DNA of 64,000 nucleotides from Halomonas alkalicola (GCF_030704205.1 NZ_CP131913.1:1922001-1986000); one strand, 5' to 3'. Shown: positions 54,272-63,279, counted from the stretch's first letter. The notes: a model not told the origin generated them from the letters alone. Made by a program: numbers and translations.

Positions 54272-55354
54272 ATGATCCCTTCCTCCCTTCCCGCCGCCGG
54301 CCTTGTGCTGGCGGCGTTCGTCGCTGCCCCGGCGGCGGCCGACGCCCTCCCCGAGCTGCCCCGGCTGGGGCTTTCCGGGAGCGACACCAGCGTGATCGGC
54401 GTCTCTTCCGGCGGCTACATGGCCACCCAGCTCGCCGTGGCCTGGCCCGAGCGCTTCCAGGGGCTTGCCGTGCTCGGCACTGGCCCCTGGTCCTGCGCCC
54501 AGGGCACCCTGCGCCGCGCCCTGGGGCAGTGCATGACCACCCGGCTCGGCCCGCCGCCCCTCGATGAGCTGGAGCAGCGCCTCGCCGGTTACCGCGAGCA
54601 TGACCGCGTGGGCAGCGCCGAGGCCCTGGCCGAACTGCGCGCCTTCGTCTGGCATGGCAACGCGGACGAGACCGTCGCCCCGGCTCTGGGCGCGGCCCTG
54701 GCCCAGCAGCTCGCCGGCTGGCTGGCGGACCCCGAGGCGCAGCTGCGCTTCGTGACCAGTGACAACGTCGGCCACGGCTGGCCCATCGGCCAGCAGGCGA
54801 CCCCGCCCCCGGCCACCGAGCTGGGCGACTGCCGCCAGGGCGGCGGCACCCACCTGCTGGGCTGCGACCAGGACCTCGCCGGTGAGGCGATGGCCTGGCT
54901 CCACAATGCGCCGTCAGAGACAAACGAGGCAGCGGAACCGGGGGCCAACGAGGCGCCGGAGGCGCCCGCCGGCGACCTGCTGCACTTCGATCAGGGCGAT
55001 TTCGCCGTCAAGGGGCTCGATGACTCGGGCTACCTGTTCGTGCCGGAGGCGTGCAACGAGGGCGGCTGTGGCCTGACGGTCGCGCTGCACGGCTGCGGCA
55101 TGGGCGCGGAGCAGATCGGCGAGACCTTCGTGCGCCACAGCGGCCTCAACGAGTGGGCCGCCGCCCACGATCGGGTGGTGCTCTATCCCCAGGCCGAGAC
55201 CAGCCTGGCCAACCCCCAGGGGTGCTGGGACTGGTGGGGCTTCGCCGAGAGCACCTGGCAGCTCCATCCGCTGCACGATACCCGGGAGGGCACCCAGGTT
55301 CGCGCCCTCATGGCGATGATCGAGCGACTGCAGGAAGCCGCGACCCCGCCCTGA
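54272..55354 (+). CDS. PHB-depolymerase-like secreted esterase
   Basis: A 360-aa alpha/beta hydrolase. A signal-like N-terminus (LPAAGLVLAAFVAAPAAADA) is followed by the nucleophile motif GVSSGGYMATQ (about residue 46), acidic residue in WHGNADETV, histidine in VGHGWPIG, and much later VALHGCGMGAEQIGETF and NPQGCWDWWGFAE. The oxyanion segment (LHGC) comes after the nucleophile, the order of type II PHB depolymerase catalytic domains. A Glu/Pro/Ala-rich linker divides the halves. Substrate (polyhydroxybutyrate or short esters) is inferred. Confidence 0.8.
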   Translation: MIPSSLPAAGLVLAAFVAAPAAADALPELPRLGLSGSDTSVIGVSSGGYMATQLAVAWPERFQGLAVLGTGPWSCAQGTLRRALGQCMTTRLGPPPLDELEQRLAGYREHDRVGSAEALAELRAFVWHGNADETVAPALGAALAQQLAGWLADPEAQLRFVTSDNVGHGWPIGQQATPPPATELGDCRQGGGTHLLGCDQDLAGEAMAWLHNAPSETNEAAEPGANEAPEAPAGDLLHFDQGDFAVKGLDDSGYLFVPEACNEGGCGLTVALHGCGMGAEQIGETFVRHSGLNEWAAAHDRVVLYPQAETSLANPQGCWDWWGFAESTWQLHPLHDTREGTQVRALMAMIERLQEAATPP

Positions 55355-55365
55355 GGCGGGGTCGC
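55340..55365. terminator. Bidirectional hairpin after the esterase gene
   Basis: An 11-bp perfect stem (55340-55350 with 55355-55365) with the esterase TGA stop in its CTGA loop, between the convergent esterase and SCO1 genes. No T run. Confidence 0.55.
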
Positions 55366-55386
55366 AGCGTCAGCCGAAGACGCCAG

Positions 55387-55980
55387 TCAGAGCGCCTCGT
55401 CGAGGGCCGAGAGCAGGGCATGGGGCGCCGGCGAGTAGAGCACTCGCCGCAGGATGGTCCCCTCGCGATCCACCAGGTAGAGCGACGAGCTGTGGTCGAT
55501 GGTATAGGCCATGGCCGACTCCGGGGTCTCGACCCGCCGCCAGATCACGCCGTAGCGCTCGGCGAGCTCCTCGAGCTCGGCCTCGCTGCCGGTGGCGCCG
55601 ATGAAGGCATCGCCGAAGAAGCCGGTGTACTCCGCCAGCCGCTCGAGGGTGTCACGCTCGGGGTCCACCGAGATCATCAGCGGCACCACCCGCTCGCGCT
55701 CCGTCTCGTCCAGCTCGGCCAGCGCCTGGCGCACCACGGCGAGGCTCATGGGGCAGACGTCGGGGCAGTAGGTGTAGCCGAAGAAGACCACCGCCAGCTG
55801 ATCCTCCTCGAGCTGGGCAAGGGAGAACTCCCCGTGGGTCGAGGAGAGCTCGATGGGGCCGCCGGTCGGGCCGTTGCCCGCACCGCTCGTCGCGAACTGC
55901 TGCTGGAACCAGCCGTAGCCGCCCACCCCCAGCACCAGCACGATCAGCGCGATTCCCGCCCAGAGTCCCTGTCGTTTCAT
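55387..55980 (-). CDS. SCO1/SenC copper chaperone
   Basis: A 197-aa membrane-anchored thioredoxin-fold protein that delivers copper to, or reduces, the CuA site of cytochrome oxidase. N-terminal helix WAGIALIVLVLGVGGYGWF; copper ligands CPDVC in GYTYCPDVCPMSLAV and histidine in YTIDHSSSLYLVD. ATG 55980 overlaps the stop of the upstream gene by 4 nt. Oxidase genes are not in the window. Confidence 0.9.
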   Translation of the reverse strand: MKRQGLWAGIALIVLVLGVGGYGWFQQQFATSGAGNGPTGGPIELSSTHGEFSLAQLEEDQLAVVFFGYTYCPDVCPMSLAVVRQALAELDETERERVVPLMISVDPERDTLERLAEYTGFFGDAFIGATGSEAELEELAERYGVIWRRVETPESAMAYTIDHSSSLYLVDREGTILRRVLYSPAPHALLSALDEAL

Positions 55981-56489
55981 AGTCGGCTTCTCTCCACCTC
56001 GAAATTGAATCCGCTGCCCAGGCGGTGGTCACCGCTGGTGACGATCACCCTGGCCCGCCAGGGCATCACCGCCTCGGTGCAGATCGGGATCTGTCCCTCA
56101 CCGCGGAAGGCGCCATCGGCCTGACGGGCCAGCGGATAGCGATGCAGCCCCATGTCCATGTCGCGGCCGATGAAGTCCACCACCACCGAGTCCGCCTCGA
56201 CGCCCTCCAGGGCCACCGACATCGGCAGGAGTTCCAGGGCGCGGATCTCACCCTCGGCCCCCAGGTCCAGCGTCAGGCTAGCCCCCTCGCCCAGGGGCGC
56301 CCGACAGGGGCCCTGGCTCAGCTCGCAGCCGGTCTCCTCGACGTACCAGCGCACATTGTCGTCACCGCGAAGACTGTAGCTGGTCAGGTACCAGAGTGCC
56401 ACGGCCACGGTGCCCAGGGTGAAGAGGACCAGCAGCCGCAGCAGCGGAGGGCGCGAGATGGCCGGGTCGGAGGAGACAGAAGTCGGCAT
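55977..56489 (-). CDS. Membrane-anchored YtkA/FixH-like protein paired with SCO1
   Basis: A 170-aa protein with one N-terminal helix (LRLLVLFTLGTVAVALWYLT) and a periplasmic beta domain. DMDMGLHRYPLARQ followed by GEGQIPICTEAVMPWRARV resembles the met/his-containing strand pattern of YtkA/FixH-like domains; two cysteines (ETGCELSQGPC) could form a disulfide. Translational coupling to the SCO1 gene suggests a joint role in copper delivery; this is inference, and I do not recognise a named gene. Confidence 0.6.
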   Translation of the reverse strand: MPTSVSSDPAISRPPLLRLLVLFTLGTVAVALWYLTSYSLRGDDNVRWYVEETGCELSQGPCRAPLGEGASLTLDLGAEGEIRALELLPMSVALEGVEADSVVVDFIGRDMDMGLHRYPLARQADGAFRGEGQIPICTEAVMPWRARVIVTSGDHRLGSGFNFEVERSRL

Positions 56490-56600
56490 GGTGACGAGGG
56501 AAAGTGCTCACGAGAGGAAATGTCGCGGTAAGCTTATCAGCATTCGCCTGTGGCAGAGTGCGCAAGGATGTCGCAGGGCAACCCGATCAAGGAGATGACC

Positions 56601-57515
56601 ATGACAGGCGTGGCAAACGCGCTGGGGCCGCTGTTCCTGCTGATCCTGCTGGGCGCCGCCCTGGGCCGGCTGCGCCAGCCGGGCGGCGACTTCTGGCCCC
56701 TGCTGGAGCGGCTGATCTACTTCCTGCTGTTTCCCGCCATGCTGGTGTCGACCCTGGCCACCGCCGACGTCAGCCAGGTGCCGGTGGCGCGCGTGGCCCT
56801 GGCCCTGCTCGGCGCCATGGGCCTCTTCGGCGTCCTGCTGTGGAGATTGCGAGGCTGGCTGGGCCTCGACCCGCCGGCCTTCACCTCGGCCTTCCAGGGG
56901 GCGCTGCGCTTCAACACCTACGTGGGGGTGGCCGGGGCCGCCGCCCTGCACGGCACGCCGGGGGCCACCGTGGCCGCTGTGGCCGTGGCGCTGATGGTGC
57001 CGGTGGTCAACGTCATGTGCGTGGCGAGCTTCATCGCCGCCGGGACCCTCGGTGCCGGCAGCCTCGGCAGGAGCCTGGCGGCGCTGGCCCGCAACCCGCT
57101 GATCCTCGGCTGCCTGATCGGCATCGGCCTGAACGTGAGCGGCATCGGGCTGCCGGGGTGGAGCGCGGACACGGTGGAGCTGCTCGGCCGCGCCGCCCTG
57201 CCGCTGGGCCTGGTGGCGGTCGGGGTGGCGCTGCGCCCCGAGGCGCTGCTGCGCCTCGATCGCGGCGTCTGGGTCACCAACGCCATCAAGCTGGGGCTGA
57301 TGCCTGCCCTGGTGCTGCTGCTCGCCCTGGCGCTGGGTCTCGACCCGGTGAGCCGAGACGTGGCGCTGCTGTTCGCCGCCCTGCCCACCGCTACCTCCGC
57401 CTATATCCTGGCGCGCCAGCTGGGCGGCGACGCCGAGATGATGGCGGCGCTGATCACCGCCCAGACCCTGCTGGCCATGGCTACCCTGCCCCTGTGGCTG
57501 CGCCTGGCCGGCTAA
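56601..57515 (+). CDS. AEC-family permease
   Basis: A 304-aa auxin-efflux-carrier-type transporter with ten helices in two five-helix repeats. Visible: NALGPLFLLILLGAALGR, IYFLLFPAMLVSTLATA, FQGALRFNTYVGVAGAAALH, VVNVMCVASFIAAGTLG, ALPLGLVAVGVALRPEALL and LPTATSAYILARQLGGDAE, which match the AEC signature regions. Substrates are often malate or other acids, unassigned here. ATG 56601 is preferred, with AAGGAG 6 nt upstream. Confidence 0.88.
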   Translation: MTGVANALGPLFLLILLGAALGRLRQPGGDFWPLLERLIYFLLFPAMLVSTLATADVSQVPVARVALALLGAMGLFGVLLWRLRGWLGLDPPAFTSAFQGALRFNTYVGVAGAAALHGTPGATVAAVAVALMVPVVNVMCVASFIAAGTLGAGSLGRSLAALARNPLILGCLIGIGLNVSGIGLPGWSADTVELLGRAALPLGLVAVGVALRPEALLRLDRGVWVTNAIKLGLMPALVLLLALALGLDPVSRDVALLFAALPTATSAYILARQLGGDAEMMAALITAQTLLAMATLPLWLRLAG

Positions 57516-57560
57516 GGGCACCGCCAGGATAAACGCAAATAAAAAATATTCGCATTACTG

Positions 57561-57589
57561 TTGACGCCGTAAATGAGAATGATTACTCT
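57561..57589 (+). promoter_or_regulatory. Promoter of the putative sRNA
   Basis: TTGACG (57561-57566), a 17-bp spacer and TACTCT (57584-57589), preceded by an AT-rich run AAATAAAAAATATTCG that could be an UP element. Predicted start near 57596. Confidence 0.6.
57569..57587 (+). promoter_or_regulatory. Fur box
   Basis: GTAAATGAGAATGATTACT matches the 19-bp consensus GATAATGATAATCATTATC at 13 positions. It covers the spacer and part of the -10 box of the sRNA promoter, where Fe-Fur would block RNA polymerase. Confidence 0.65.
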
Positions 57590-57595
57590 TGTTTC

Positions 57596-57713
57596 CAGTG
57601 GCGTTGATGAGCCGCCACTGCCATCGCAGGTACCGCCAGTCACCTGCCATGGTTTCTCCCTCCTCATTGCTAGTCACGGTCTTGCCGCCGCCCTGCCCAG
57701 GGCGGCTTTTTTT
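57596..57713 (+). ncRNA. Putative Fur-regulated small RNA, RyhB/PrrF-like
   Basis: About 118 nt. Hairpin 1 is a perfect 8-bp stem (57596-57603 with 57613-57620), hairpin 2 a 6-bp stem (57626-57631 with 57642-57647), then an unpaired stretch with CUCCCUCCUCAUUGCUAG (57656-57673), and finally an intrinsic terminator (57687-57713). The CAUUGCU core is shared with the pairing region of E. coli RyhB, and CCUCCUC can pair with Shine-Dalgarno sequences. Together with the Fur box this suggests an iron-sparing sRNA, induced when iron is scarce. No known sRNA family could be checked. Confidence 0.6.
57687..57713 (+). terminator. Terminator 1 of the sRNA array
   Basis: GCCGCCCT-GCCC-AGGGCGGC stem (57687-57706) and seven T (57707-57713). 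Confidence 0.9.
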
Positions 57714-57765
57714 GGTCTGGAGGGTCCCTCCTCATTGCTGCTCCTTACCACCCCAGGGTCTTGCC

Positions 57766-57792
57766 GCCGCCCTGCCCAGGGCGGCTTTTTTT
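57766..57792 (+). terminator. Terminator 2 of the sRNA array
   Basis: The same stem-loop as terminator 1 (57766-57785), followed by seven T. Confidence 0.9.
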
Positions 57793-57844
57793 GGTCTGGA
57801 GGGTCCCTCCTCATTGCTGCTCTTTACCACCCCAGGGTCTTGCC

Positions 57845-57871
57845 GCCGCCCCATCGAGGGCGGCTTTTTTT
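57845..57871 (+). terminator. Terminator 3 of the sRNA array
   Basis: GCCGCCC...GGGCGGC stem (57845-57864) with a CATCGA loop and seven T. Confidence 0.88.
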
Positions 57872-58128
57872 CGTTATCACGATTGGCGTGCCGGTCTCAG
57901 CGCTGCCCCTTAACGTCGCAAGGCTTTAGACGACTGGTGGGAGATCGGCTCCGCCGGGCGAATGGCGCCGCAGGCGCCCCGGCGGCGTTACTTGAGCTAC
58001 CGCACACAGCCAAGGAGTCCTTCGGCCTCCCTTCGCCGGGCAGAGCCCAGTTCCTACAACGAATGCTCGGCCTCGGCAGAAACCCACGCCGATCCGCTTA
58101 ACGGCTGTTTTCATCCCACACAAACAAC

Positions 58129-58153
58129 GAAGCCCCTGCATGGCGGGGGCTTC
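58129..58153 (-). terminator. Terminator of trmB
   Basis: Read on the minus strand: an 8-bp stem (58146-58153 with 58129-58136) followed by GTTGTTTGTG. Confidence 0.7.
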
Positions 58154-58175
58154 GAGGAGCGAGGGCAGCGCGTGA

Positions 58176-58919
58176 TCAGTCGACGCGACGGTAGATCAGG
58201 TCCCAGACGCCGTGACCGAGGCGCTCGCCGCGGGCCTCGAACTTGGTGAGTGGGCGGAACTCGGGCCGCGGCACGTAGGGGGCGGTCTGGGGCTCGGCGG
58301 TGTTGGCATAGCCCGGGGCGGCGTCCATCACCTCGGCCATCCACTCGGCGTAGGCCTCCCAGTCGGTGGCCATATGGAAGGTGCCGCCGACCTTGAGGCG
58401 GCTGCGTACCAGCTCGACGAAGGCGGGCTGCACGATGCGCCGCTTGTGGTGCTTCTTCTTCGGCCAGGGGTCGGGGAAGAAGAGCTGCAGGGTGTCGAGG
58501 CTACCCTCGGGCAGGCACTCCTCGAGCACCCGCAGGGCGTCCTCCCGGTAGACCCGCAGGTTGGTCAGGCCACGCTTGTCGGCCTCGTCGAGCAGCTTGC
58601 CTACGCCCGGGGCATGCACCTCGATGCCGATGAAGTCGGTGTCGGGGTGGGTCTCGGCCTGCTCGATCAGCGAGGCCCCCATGCCGAAGCCGATCTCCAC
58701 CACCCGCGGCGCGCAGCGGCCGAACAGGGCATCCAGGTCCTGGCGGCCATCGGCCAAGGTCAGGCCCAGCCGCGGCCAGACCTCCTCGAGGCCGCGGGTC
58801 TGGGCCTGGGTCATGCGCCCGGCACGCAGCACATAGCTCTTGATGCCGCGGCGGTGCAGCGGGGCGTCCGGGCCTTCCGGTCCGGTGGTGGCGGTATCGT
58901 CGCGGGACTGGTCACTCAT
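58176..58919 (-). CDS. trmB: TrmB, tRNA (guanine-N7)-methyltransferase
   Basis: Forms m7G46 in tRNA using SAM; 247 aa. SAM site [16 protein letters not shown], then [16 protein letters not shown], the catalytic region [20 protein letters not shown], and [16 protein letters not shown] near the end. It lies 67 bp downstream of thiG on the same strand; thiS-thiG-trmB is the usual order in pseudomonads. Confidence 0.97.
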   Translation of the reverse strand: MSDQSRDDTATTGPEGPDAPLHRRGIKSYVLRAGRMTQAQTRGLEEVWPRLGLTLADGRQDLDALFGRCAPRVVEIGFGMGASLIEQAETHPDTDFIGIEVHAPGVGKLLDEADKRGLTNLRVYREDALRVLEECLPEGSLDTLQLFFPDPWPKKKHHKRRIVQPAFVELVRSRLKVGGTFHMATDWEAYAEWMAEVMDAAPGYANTAEPQTAPYVPRPEFRPLTKFEARGERLGHGVWDLIYRRVD

Positions 58920-58986
58920 GGGGCGGTCGGGGCTCTCGTTCTGGGCGCGGGTGTCAGGCGTTCGGTGCGGGCGATCGCTGGAGGCG

Positions 58987-59784
58987 TCAGCCGTTGATGC
59001 GGCCGGCGAAGGGCGAGGAGGGGTCGGCGCTCTGGCGACGCGGCATGCGCCCGGCCAGGAAGGCCTCGCGGCCCGCCTCCACCGCCTTCTTCATGGCGCT
59101 GGCCATCAGCACCGGCTGGCGGGCGTGGGCGATGGCGGTGTTCATCAGCACGCCGTCGCAGCCCAGTTCCATGGCCATGGCGGCATCGGAGGCGGTCCCG
59201 ATCCCGGCATCCACCAGCACCGGCACGCTGGCCTGCTCGATGATCAGGCGGATGTTGTGGGGATTCTGGATGCCGTAACCGGAGCCGATCAGCGAGCCCA
59301 GCGGCATGATGGCACAGCAGCCCAGGCGCTCGAGCTCGCGCGCCACGATGGGGTCGTCGCTGGTATAGACCATGACGTCGAAGCCGTCCTTGATCAGCAC
59401 CTCGGCGGCGGCCAGGGTCTCCACCACGTTGGGGTAGAGGGTCGAGTCGTCGCCCAGTACCTCGAGCTTCACCAGGTTGTGGCCGTCGAGCAGCTCGCGG
59501 GCCAGCCGACAGGTGCGCACCGCGTCCTTCGCCGTGTAGCAGCCGGCGGTGTTGGGCAGCAGGGTATAGCGCTCCGGGGAGATCACGTCGAGCAGGTTGG
59601 GCTCACCGGCCTCCTGGCCCAGGTTGGTGCGCCGCACGGCGAAGGTGACCACCTCGGCGCCGGAGGCGGCGATCGCCTCGCCGGTCTCGTCGAAGTCGTT
59701 GTACTTGCCGGTACCGACCAGCAGGCGGGAGGCGAATTCGCGCCCGGCGACGCGCAGGGGCTGGTCCTGGAAGAAGTCTGTCAT
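58987..59784 (-). CDS. thiG: ThiG, thiazole synthase
   Basis: Makes the thiazole phosphate of thiamine from deoxyxylulose phosphate, dehydroglycine and the sulfur carried by ThiS; 265 aa. The Schiff-base lysine is in [10 protein letters not shown]. Other motifs: [57 protein letters not shown] and [20 protein letters not shown] 59784; the longer frame upstream enters thiS. Confidence 0.97.
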   Translation of the reverse strand: MTDFFQDQPLRVAGREFASRLLVGTGKYNDFDETGEAIAASGAEVVTFAVRRTNLGQEAGEPNLLDVISPERYTLLPNTAGCYTAKDAVRTCRLARELLDGHNLVKLEVLGDDSTLYPNVVETLAAAEVLIKDGFDVMVYTSDDPIVARELERLGCCAIMPLGSLIGSGYGIQNPHNIRLIIEQASVPVLVDAGIGTASDAAMAMELGCDGVLMNTAIAHARQPVLMASAMKKAVEAGREAFLAGRMPRRQSADPSSPFAGRING

Positions 59785-59834
59785 CGAGTCTGCCTTGTGT
59801 GGTTGTCTTCGCGGTAGGGCGTCGGGCGCGGCGC

Positions 59835-60035
59835 TCAGCCGCCGCCGATGGCGTGCACGACCTCGACCCGGTCGCCTTCGGCCAGGCGGGTGTCGGCATG
59901 TTCGCTGCGAGGCACGATCTCCTCGTTCACCTCCACGGCGATGCGCCGGCCGGCGAGCCCCAGGGACTCGACCAGCTGGGCGACCGTGAGCTCGGGCGCC
60001 AGGGTATGCGCCTCGCCATTGAGCTGGATCTGCAT
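59835..60035 (-). CDS. thiS: ThiS, sulfur carrier protein
   Basis: A 66-aa ubiquitin-like protein that carries the thiocarboxylate sulfur on its C-terminal Gly-Gly. [20 protein letters not shown] at the start, [15 protein letters not shown] in the middle, and the end VVHAIGGG. It lies 50 bp before thiG and is divergent from the DUF423 gene. Confidence 0.95.
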   Translation of the reverse strand: MQIQLNGEAHTLAPELTVAQLVESLGLAGRRIAVEVNEEIVPRSEHADTRLAEGDRVEVVHAIGGG

Positions 60036-60152
60036 GGCCTTCTCTCTGCGCTCCGGTGGCTGTCGTTGCGTTGGCTTTCGGACCCGACATTGTAGCCGAG
60101 TCCGCCCGGGCGGGGTACGGTGGCGGCCATGACGCGAGATGAGGAGACCCCG

Positions 60153-60533
60153 ATGCAGGACCGAGGCTGGTGGCTGGGGGCGGCGCTCTCCGGCGCCCTG
60201 GTGGTGATGGCGGGGGCCTTCGGCGCCCACGCCCTGGAGGGGCAGCTGGCCCCGCGCCTGGTGGCGGCCTTCGAGACCGGAGTGCGCTACCAGGCCTGGC
60301 ACACCCTGGCGCTGCTCGCCGTGCTGGCCTGGCGCGCTACGGCGCCCCTGGCGGGACAGCGGCTGGCCATGGGCCTGTGGGCGGCCGGCATGGGGCTCTT
60401 CTCGGGCTCGCTCTACGCCATGGCGCTGAGCGGCGCCGGCGGCCTCGGCATGATCACGCCCGTCGGCGGGGTGCTGCTGATCGCCGGCTGGCTGGCGCTG
60501 GCCGGCGCGGTGCTGCGCGCTCCGCGGCGCTGA
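60153..60533 (+). CDS. DUF423 (YgdD-like) membrane protein
   Basis: A 126-aa inner-membrane protein with four helices. [37 protein letters not shown] and [20 protein letters not shown] match the DUF423 family. Function unknown. ATG 60153 is chosen for its GAGGAG site 6 nt upstream. Convergent with the thioesterase gene. Confidence 0.88.
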   Translation: MQDRGWWLGAALSGALVVMAGAFGAHALEGQLAPRLVAAFETGVRYQAWHTLALLAVLAWRATAPLAGQRLAMGLWAAGMGLFSGSLYAMALSGAGGLGMITPVGGVLLIAGWLALAGAVLRAPRR

Positions 60534-60551
60534 GTGGGCGCGCGGGCCGGT

Positions 60552-60965
60552 TCAGTCGCGATCGGGCAGCGCGTAGGTGGCGGTGACCAGCGCCACGGGC
60601 TCCTCGTCGCCAGCGGAGAAGAGCTGCACCTCGCCCACCGCCAGGCGCCGGCCCAGCTTGAGGATGCGCGCCGTGGCGATGATGTCGCGGTCGCCCCGCG
60701 GACGGCGCAGGAAGCGGCAGTGCAGGTCGCTGGTGACCGCCATGGGTTCGGGACCGATCTGGGCCAGGATCGCCACGTAGAGGCAGACGTCGGCCAGCCC
60801 CATCAGGGTGGGACCGGAGACGCTGGCGCCGGGGCGCAGGTGGTCGTCGTCGATGGCCAGGCTCATGGTGGCGCGCATGTGATCGACGGCCTCGATGGTT
60901 CCGATACGCTGAGGGAAGACCTCGTCGAGGAAGTCCTCGATGGTGGCGGCGGTCATCAGGGTCAT
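60552..60965 (-). CDS. PaaI-type hotdog thioesterase
   Basis: A 137-aa hotdog-fold acyl-CoA thioesterase. LRPGASVSGPTLMGLADVCL contains the conserved active-site region (here with Asp in ADVCL), followed by SDLHCRFLRRPRGDRDIIA and KLGRRLAVGEVQLF. Substrate unknown. AAGGAG precedes ATG 60965 by 8 nt. It is downstream of glcB but separated from it by a terminator. Confidence 0.85.
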   Translation of the reverse strand: MTLMTAATIEDFLDEVFPQRIGTIEAVDHMRATMSLAIDDDHLRPGASVSGPTLMGLADVCLYVAILAQIGPEPMAVTSDLHCRFLRRPRGDRDIIATARILKLGRRLAVGEVQLFSAGDEEPVALVTATYALPDRD

Positions 60966-61021
60966 CGGCGGGCTCCTTGCAGTGGATAGGGCGAAGTGAC
61001 GCTGGCGTCAACATAACCGAA

Positions 61022-61051
61022 AGCGCCCCGGGCAGATACCCGGGGCGCTTC
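61022..61051 (-). terminator. Terminator downstream of glcB
   Basis: A perfect 12-bp stem (61022-61033 with 61040-61051) with a six-base loop; on the minus strand followed by TCGG. T run is short. Confidence 0.65.
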
Positions 61052-61104
61052 TGGTGCACGGCAGGCCGCGTCGGCCTGCGCGATGCCTTCTTGCTTCGGC
61101 TGGG

Positions 61105-63279
61105 TTACTTCGCCTTGTGCACGGCGCGCCAGTGGTGCAGGAGCGGCTCGGTGTAGCCGGAGGGCTGCACGCGGCCCTTGAAGATCAGGTCGCTGGCGGC
61201 CTGGAAGGCGCTGGAGCCCGCATAGTCGGCGCTCATCGCCGTGTAGGCGGGGTCGTTCGCGTTCTGCTCGTCCACCACCTTGGCCATGCGCTCCAGGGTC
61301 GCCTGGACCCGGGCGGCGTCGACCACGCCGTGGTGCAGCCAGTTGGCGATGTGCTGGCTGGAGATCCGCAGGGTGGCGCGGTCCTCCATCAGGCCCACAT
61401 CGTGGATGTCCGGCACCTTGGAGCAGCCCACGCCGTGCTCGACCCAGCGCACCACATAGCCGAGGATGCCCTGGCAGTTGTTGTCCAGCTCCTGCTGGAT
61501 CTCCTCGTCGGACCAGTTGGCCTCGGCGGCCACCGGCACGCTGAGCAGCTCATCGAGGTAGTCCGGCTCGCCCTGGGCCTCCAGCTCGCGCTGGATGGCG
61601 GTGACGTCCACCTGATGGTAGTGCAGGGCGTGCAGGGTGGCGGCGGTGGGCGACGGCACCCAGGCGGTGTTGGCGCCGGCCTTGGGGTGGCCGATCTTCT
61701 GCTCCAGCATGGCGGCCATCAGGTCCGGCATGGCCCACATGCCCTTGCCGATCTGGGCGCGGCCGCGCAGGCCGCAGGCCAGGCCGACCTGGACGTTGTT
61801 CTTCTCGTAGGCCTGGATCCAGGCGGCGCCCTTCATGTCGCCCTTGCGGATCATCGGGCCCGCTTCCATGGCGGTGTGCATCTCGTCGCCGGTGCGGTCG
61901 AGGAAGCCGGTGTTGATGAAGACCACGCGGGAGGCGGCCTCGGCGATACACGCCTTGAGGTTCACCGTGGTGCGGCGCTCCTCGTCCATGATGCCCATCT
62001 TGAGGGTGTCGCGGGCCATGCCCAGCAGGTCCTCGACGCGGCCGAACAGCTCGTTGGAGAAGGCAACCTCCTTCGGGCCGTGCATCTTGGGCTTGACGAT
62101 GTACATGGAGCCTTCGCGGGAGTTGCGCGGCTCACCCTCGCCCTTCTTGAGGTCGTGCAGGGCGATCAGGCCGGTCACGATGCCGTCGAGGATCCCCTCG
62201 GGCAGCTCGTTGCCCTCGGCGTCGAGCACCGCCGGGTTGGTCATCAGGTGGCCGACGTTGCGCACGAACATCAGCGAGCGGCCGGGCAGGGTCAGGCTGC
62301 CGCCGTCGGGGGTGGTGAAGGTGCGGTCGGCGTGCAGGCGGCGGGTGATGGTCTTGCCGCCCTTCTCCACCTGCTCCTCCAGGTCGCCCTTCATCAGGCC
62401 CAGCCAGTTGGCATAGACGCCCACCTTGTCCTCGGCGTCCACCGCGGCCACGGAGTCCTCGCAGTCCATGATGGTGGTCAGCGCCGCCTCGACGACCACG
62501 TCCTTGACCCCGGCCGGGTCGGTCTTGCCGATCGGGTGGCTCGGGTCGATCTGGATCTCCAGGTGCATGCCGTGATTGACCAGCAGCACCGACTCGGGGG
62601 TCGCCGCCTCGCCGGTGTAGCCCACCAGCTTGCCGGGCTCCTTGAGGCCGGTCTCGCGGCCGCCCTCCAGGGTGATCACCAGGTGGCCATCACGCAGTGC
62701 GTACTTGACGGCGTCGCGGTGGGAGCCGGTGGCCAGCGGCGCGGCGCGGTCCAGAACGCCGCGGGCATAGGCGATCACCTTCTCGCCGCGCTTGGGGTTG
62801 AAGCTCGTGCCCTTCTCGGCGCCGTCCTCCTCGGAGATGGCGTCGGTGCCGTAGAGGGCGTCATAGAGGCTGCCCCAGCGCGCGTTGGCGGCATTCAGCG
62901 CATAGCGGGCGTTGCTCACCGGCACCACCAGCTGCGGGCCGGCCTGGACGGCGATCTCGCGATCCACGTTGGCGGTGGTCACCGCGACCTTGGCGGGGGC
63001 CTCGGCCAGGTAGCCGATCTCCTTGAGGAAGGCGCGATAGGCGGCCATGTCACCCACCGGACCGGGATTCTCACGGTGCCAGGCGTCGAGCTGCTCCTGC
63101 AGGCGATCGCGTTCGGCGAGCAGTTCGCGGTTCTTCGGGGTCAGATCATGGAAGAGGGCATCGACGCCGGCCCAGAACGCCTCGGCATCGACGCCGGTGC
63201 CCGGGAGCGCCTGCTCGCTGATGAAGCGGTCCAGCTCGGCGGCCACCTGAAGGCGATGGCGAGTGACACGTTGGGTCAT
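61105..63279 (-). CDS. glcB: GlcB, malate synthase G
   Basis: Condenses glyoxylate with acetyl-CoA to malate; 724 aa, the size of isoform [41 protein letters not shown] with catalytic Asp/Glu, [57 protein letters not shown], and [20 protein letters not shown] are all family blocks. ATG 63279. Monocistronic, with a good promoter at 63361-63389. Isocitrate lyase is not in the window; use of acetate or glycolate is possible. Confidence 0.97.
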   Translation of the reverse strand: MTQRVTRHRLQVAAELDRFISEQALPGTGVDAEAFWAGVDALFHDLTPKNRELLAERDRLQEQLDAWHRENPGPVGDMAAYRAFLKEIGYLAEAPAKVAVTTANVDREIAVQAGPQLVVPVSNARYALNAANARWGSLYDALYGTDAISEEDGAEKGTSFNPKRGEKVIAYARGVLDRAAPLATGSHRDAVKYALRDGHLVITLEGGRETGLKEPGKLVGYTGEAATPESVLLVNHGMHLEIQIDPSHPIGKTDPAGVKDVVVEAALTTIMDCEDSVAAVDAEDKVGVYANWLGLMKGDLEEQVEKGGKTITRRLHADRTFTTPDGGSLTLPGRSLMFVRNVGHLMTNPAVLDAEGNELPEGILDGIVTGLIALHDLKKGEGEPRNSREGSMYIVKPKMHGPKEVAFSNELFGRVEDLLGMARDTLKMGIMDEERRTTVNLKACIAEAASRVVFINTGFLDRTGDEMHTAMEAGPMIRKGDMKGAAWIQAYEKNNVQVGLACGLRGRAQIGKGMWAMPDLMAAMLEQKIGHPKAGANTAWVPSPTAATLHALHYHQVDVTAIQRELEAQGEPDYLDELLSVPVAAEANWSDEEIQQELDNNCQGILGYVVRWVEHGVGCSKVPDIHDVGLMEDRATLRISSQHIANWLHHGVVDAARVQATLERMAKVVDEQNANDPAYTAMSADYAGSSAFQAASDLIFKGRVQPSGYTEPLLHHWRAVHKAK

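Larger units (their letters stand above)
57661..57871 (+). repeat. Three tandem seed-plus-terminator modules
   Basis: Modules start at 57661, 57729 and 57808 with TCCTCATTGCT and end in T runs at 57713, 57792 and 57871. Modules 2 and 3 are nearly identical over 60 bp; module 1 lacks 11 bp in its middle; module 3 has a changed terminator loop. They are spaced 68 and 79 bp apart. Confidence 0.85.
57516..58175. other. Long intergenic region with putative sRNA array
   Basis: 660 bp without a convincing protein gene. From left: AT-rich segment (57536-57557), a promoter with Fur box (57561-57589), the predicted sRNA (57596-57713), two further seed-plus-terminator modules (to 57871), about 250 bp in which I see nothing recognisable, and the trmB terminator (58129-58153). 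Open frames here lack family features and sensible start sites. Confidence 0.7.

Noticed and set aside
57661..57871. CRISPR or transposon ends in the intergenic repeats
   Set aside because: Each unit ends in a hairpin plus T run, which explains the repeat as terminators; no spacers, inverted terminal repeats or transposase are present.
57926..58141. 71-codon minus-strand frame between the sRNA array and trmB
   Set aside because: Its start lies inside the trmB terminator, and the product shows no recognisable pattern.
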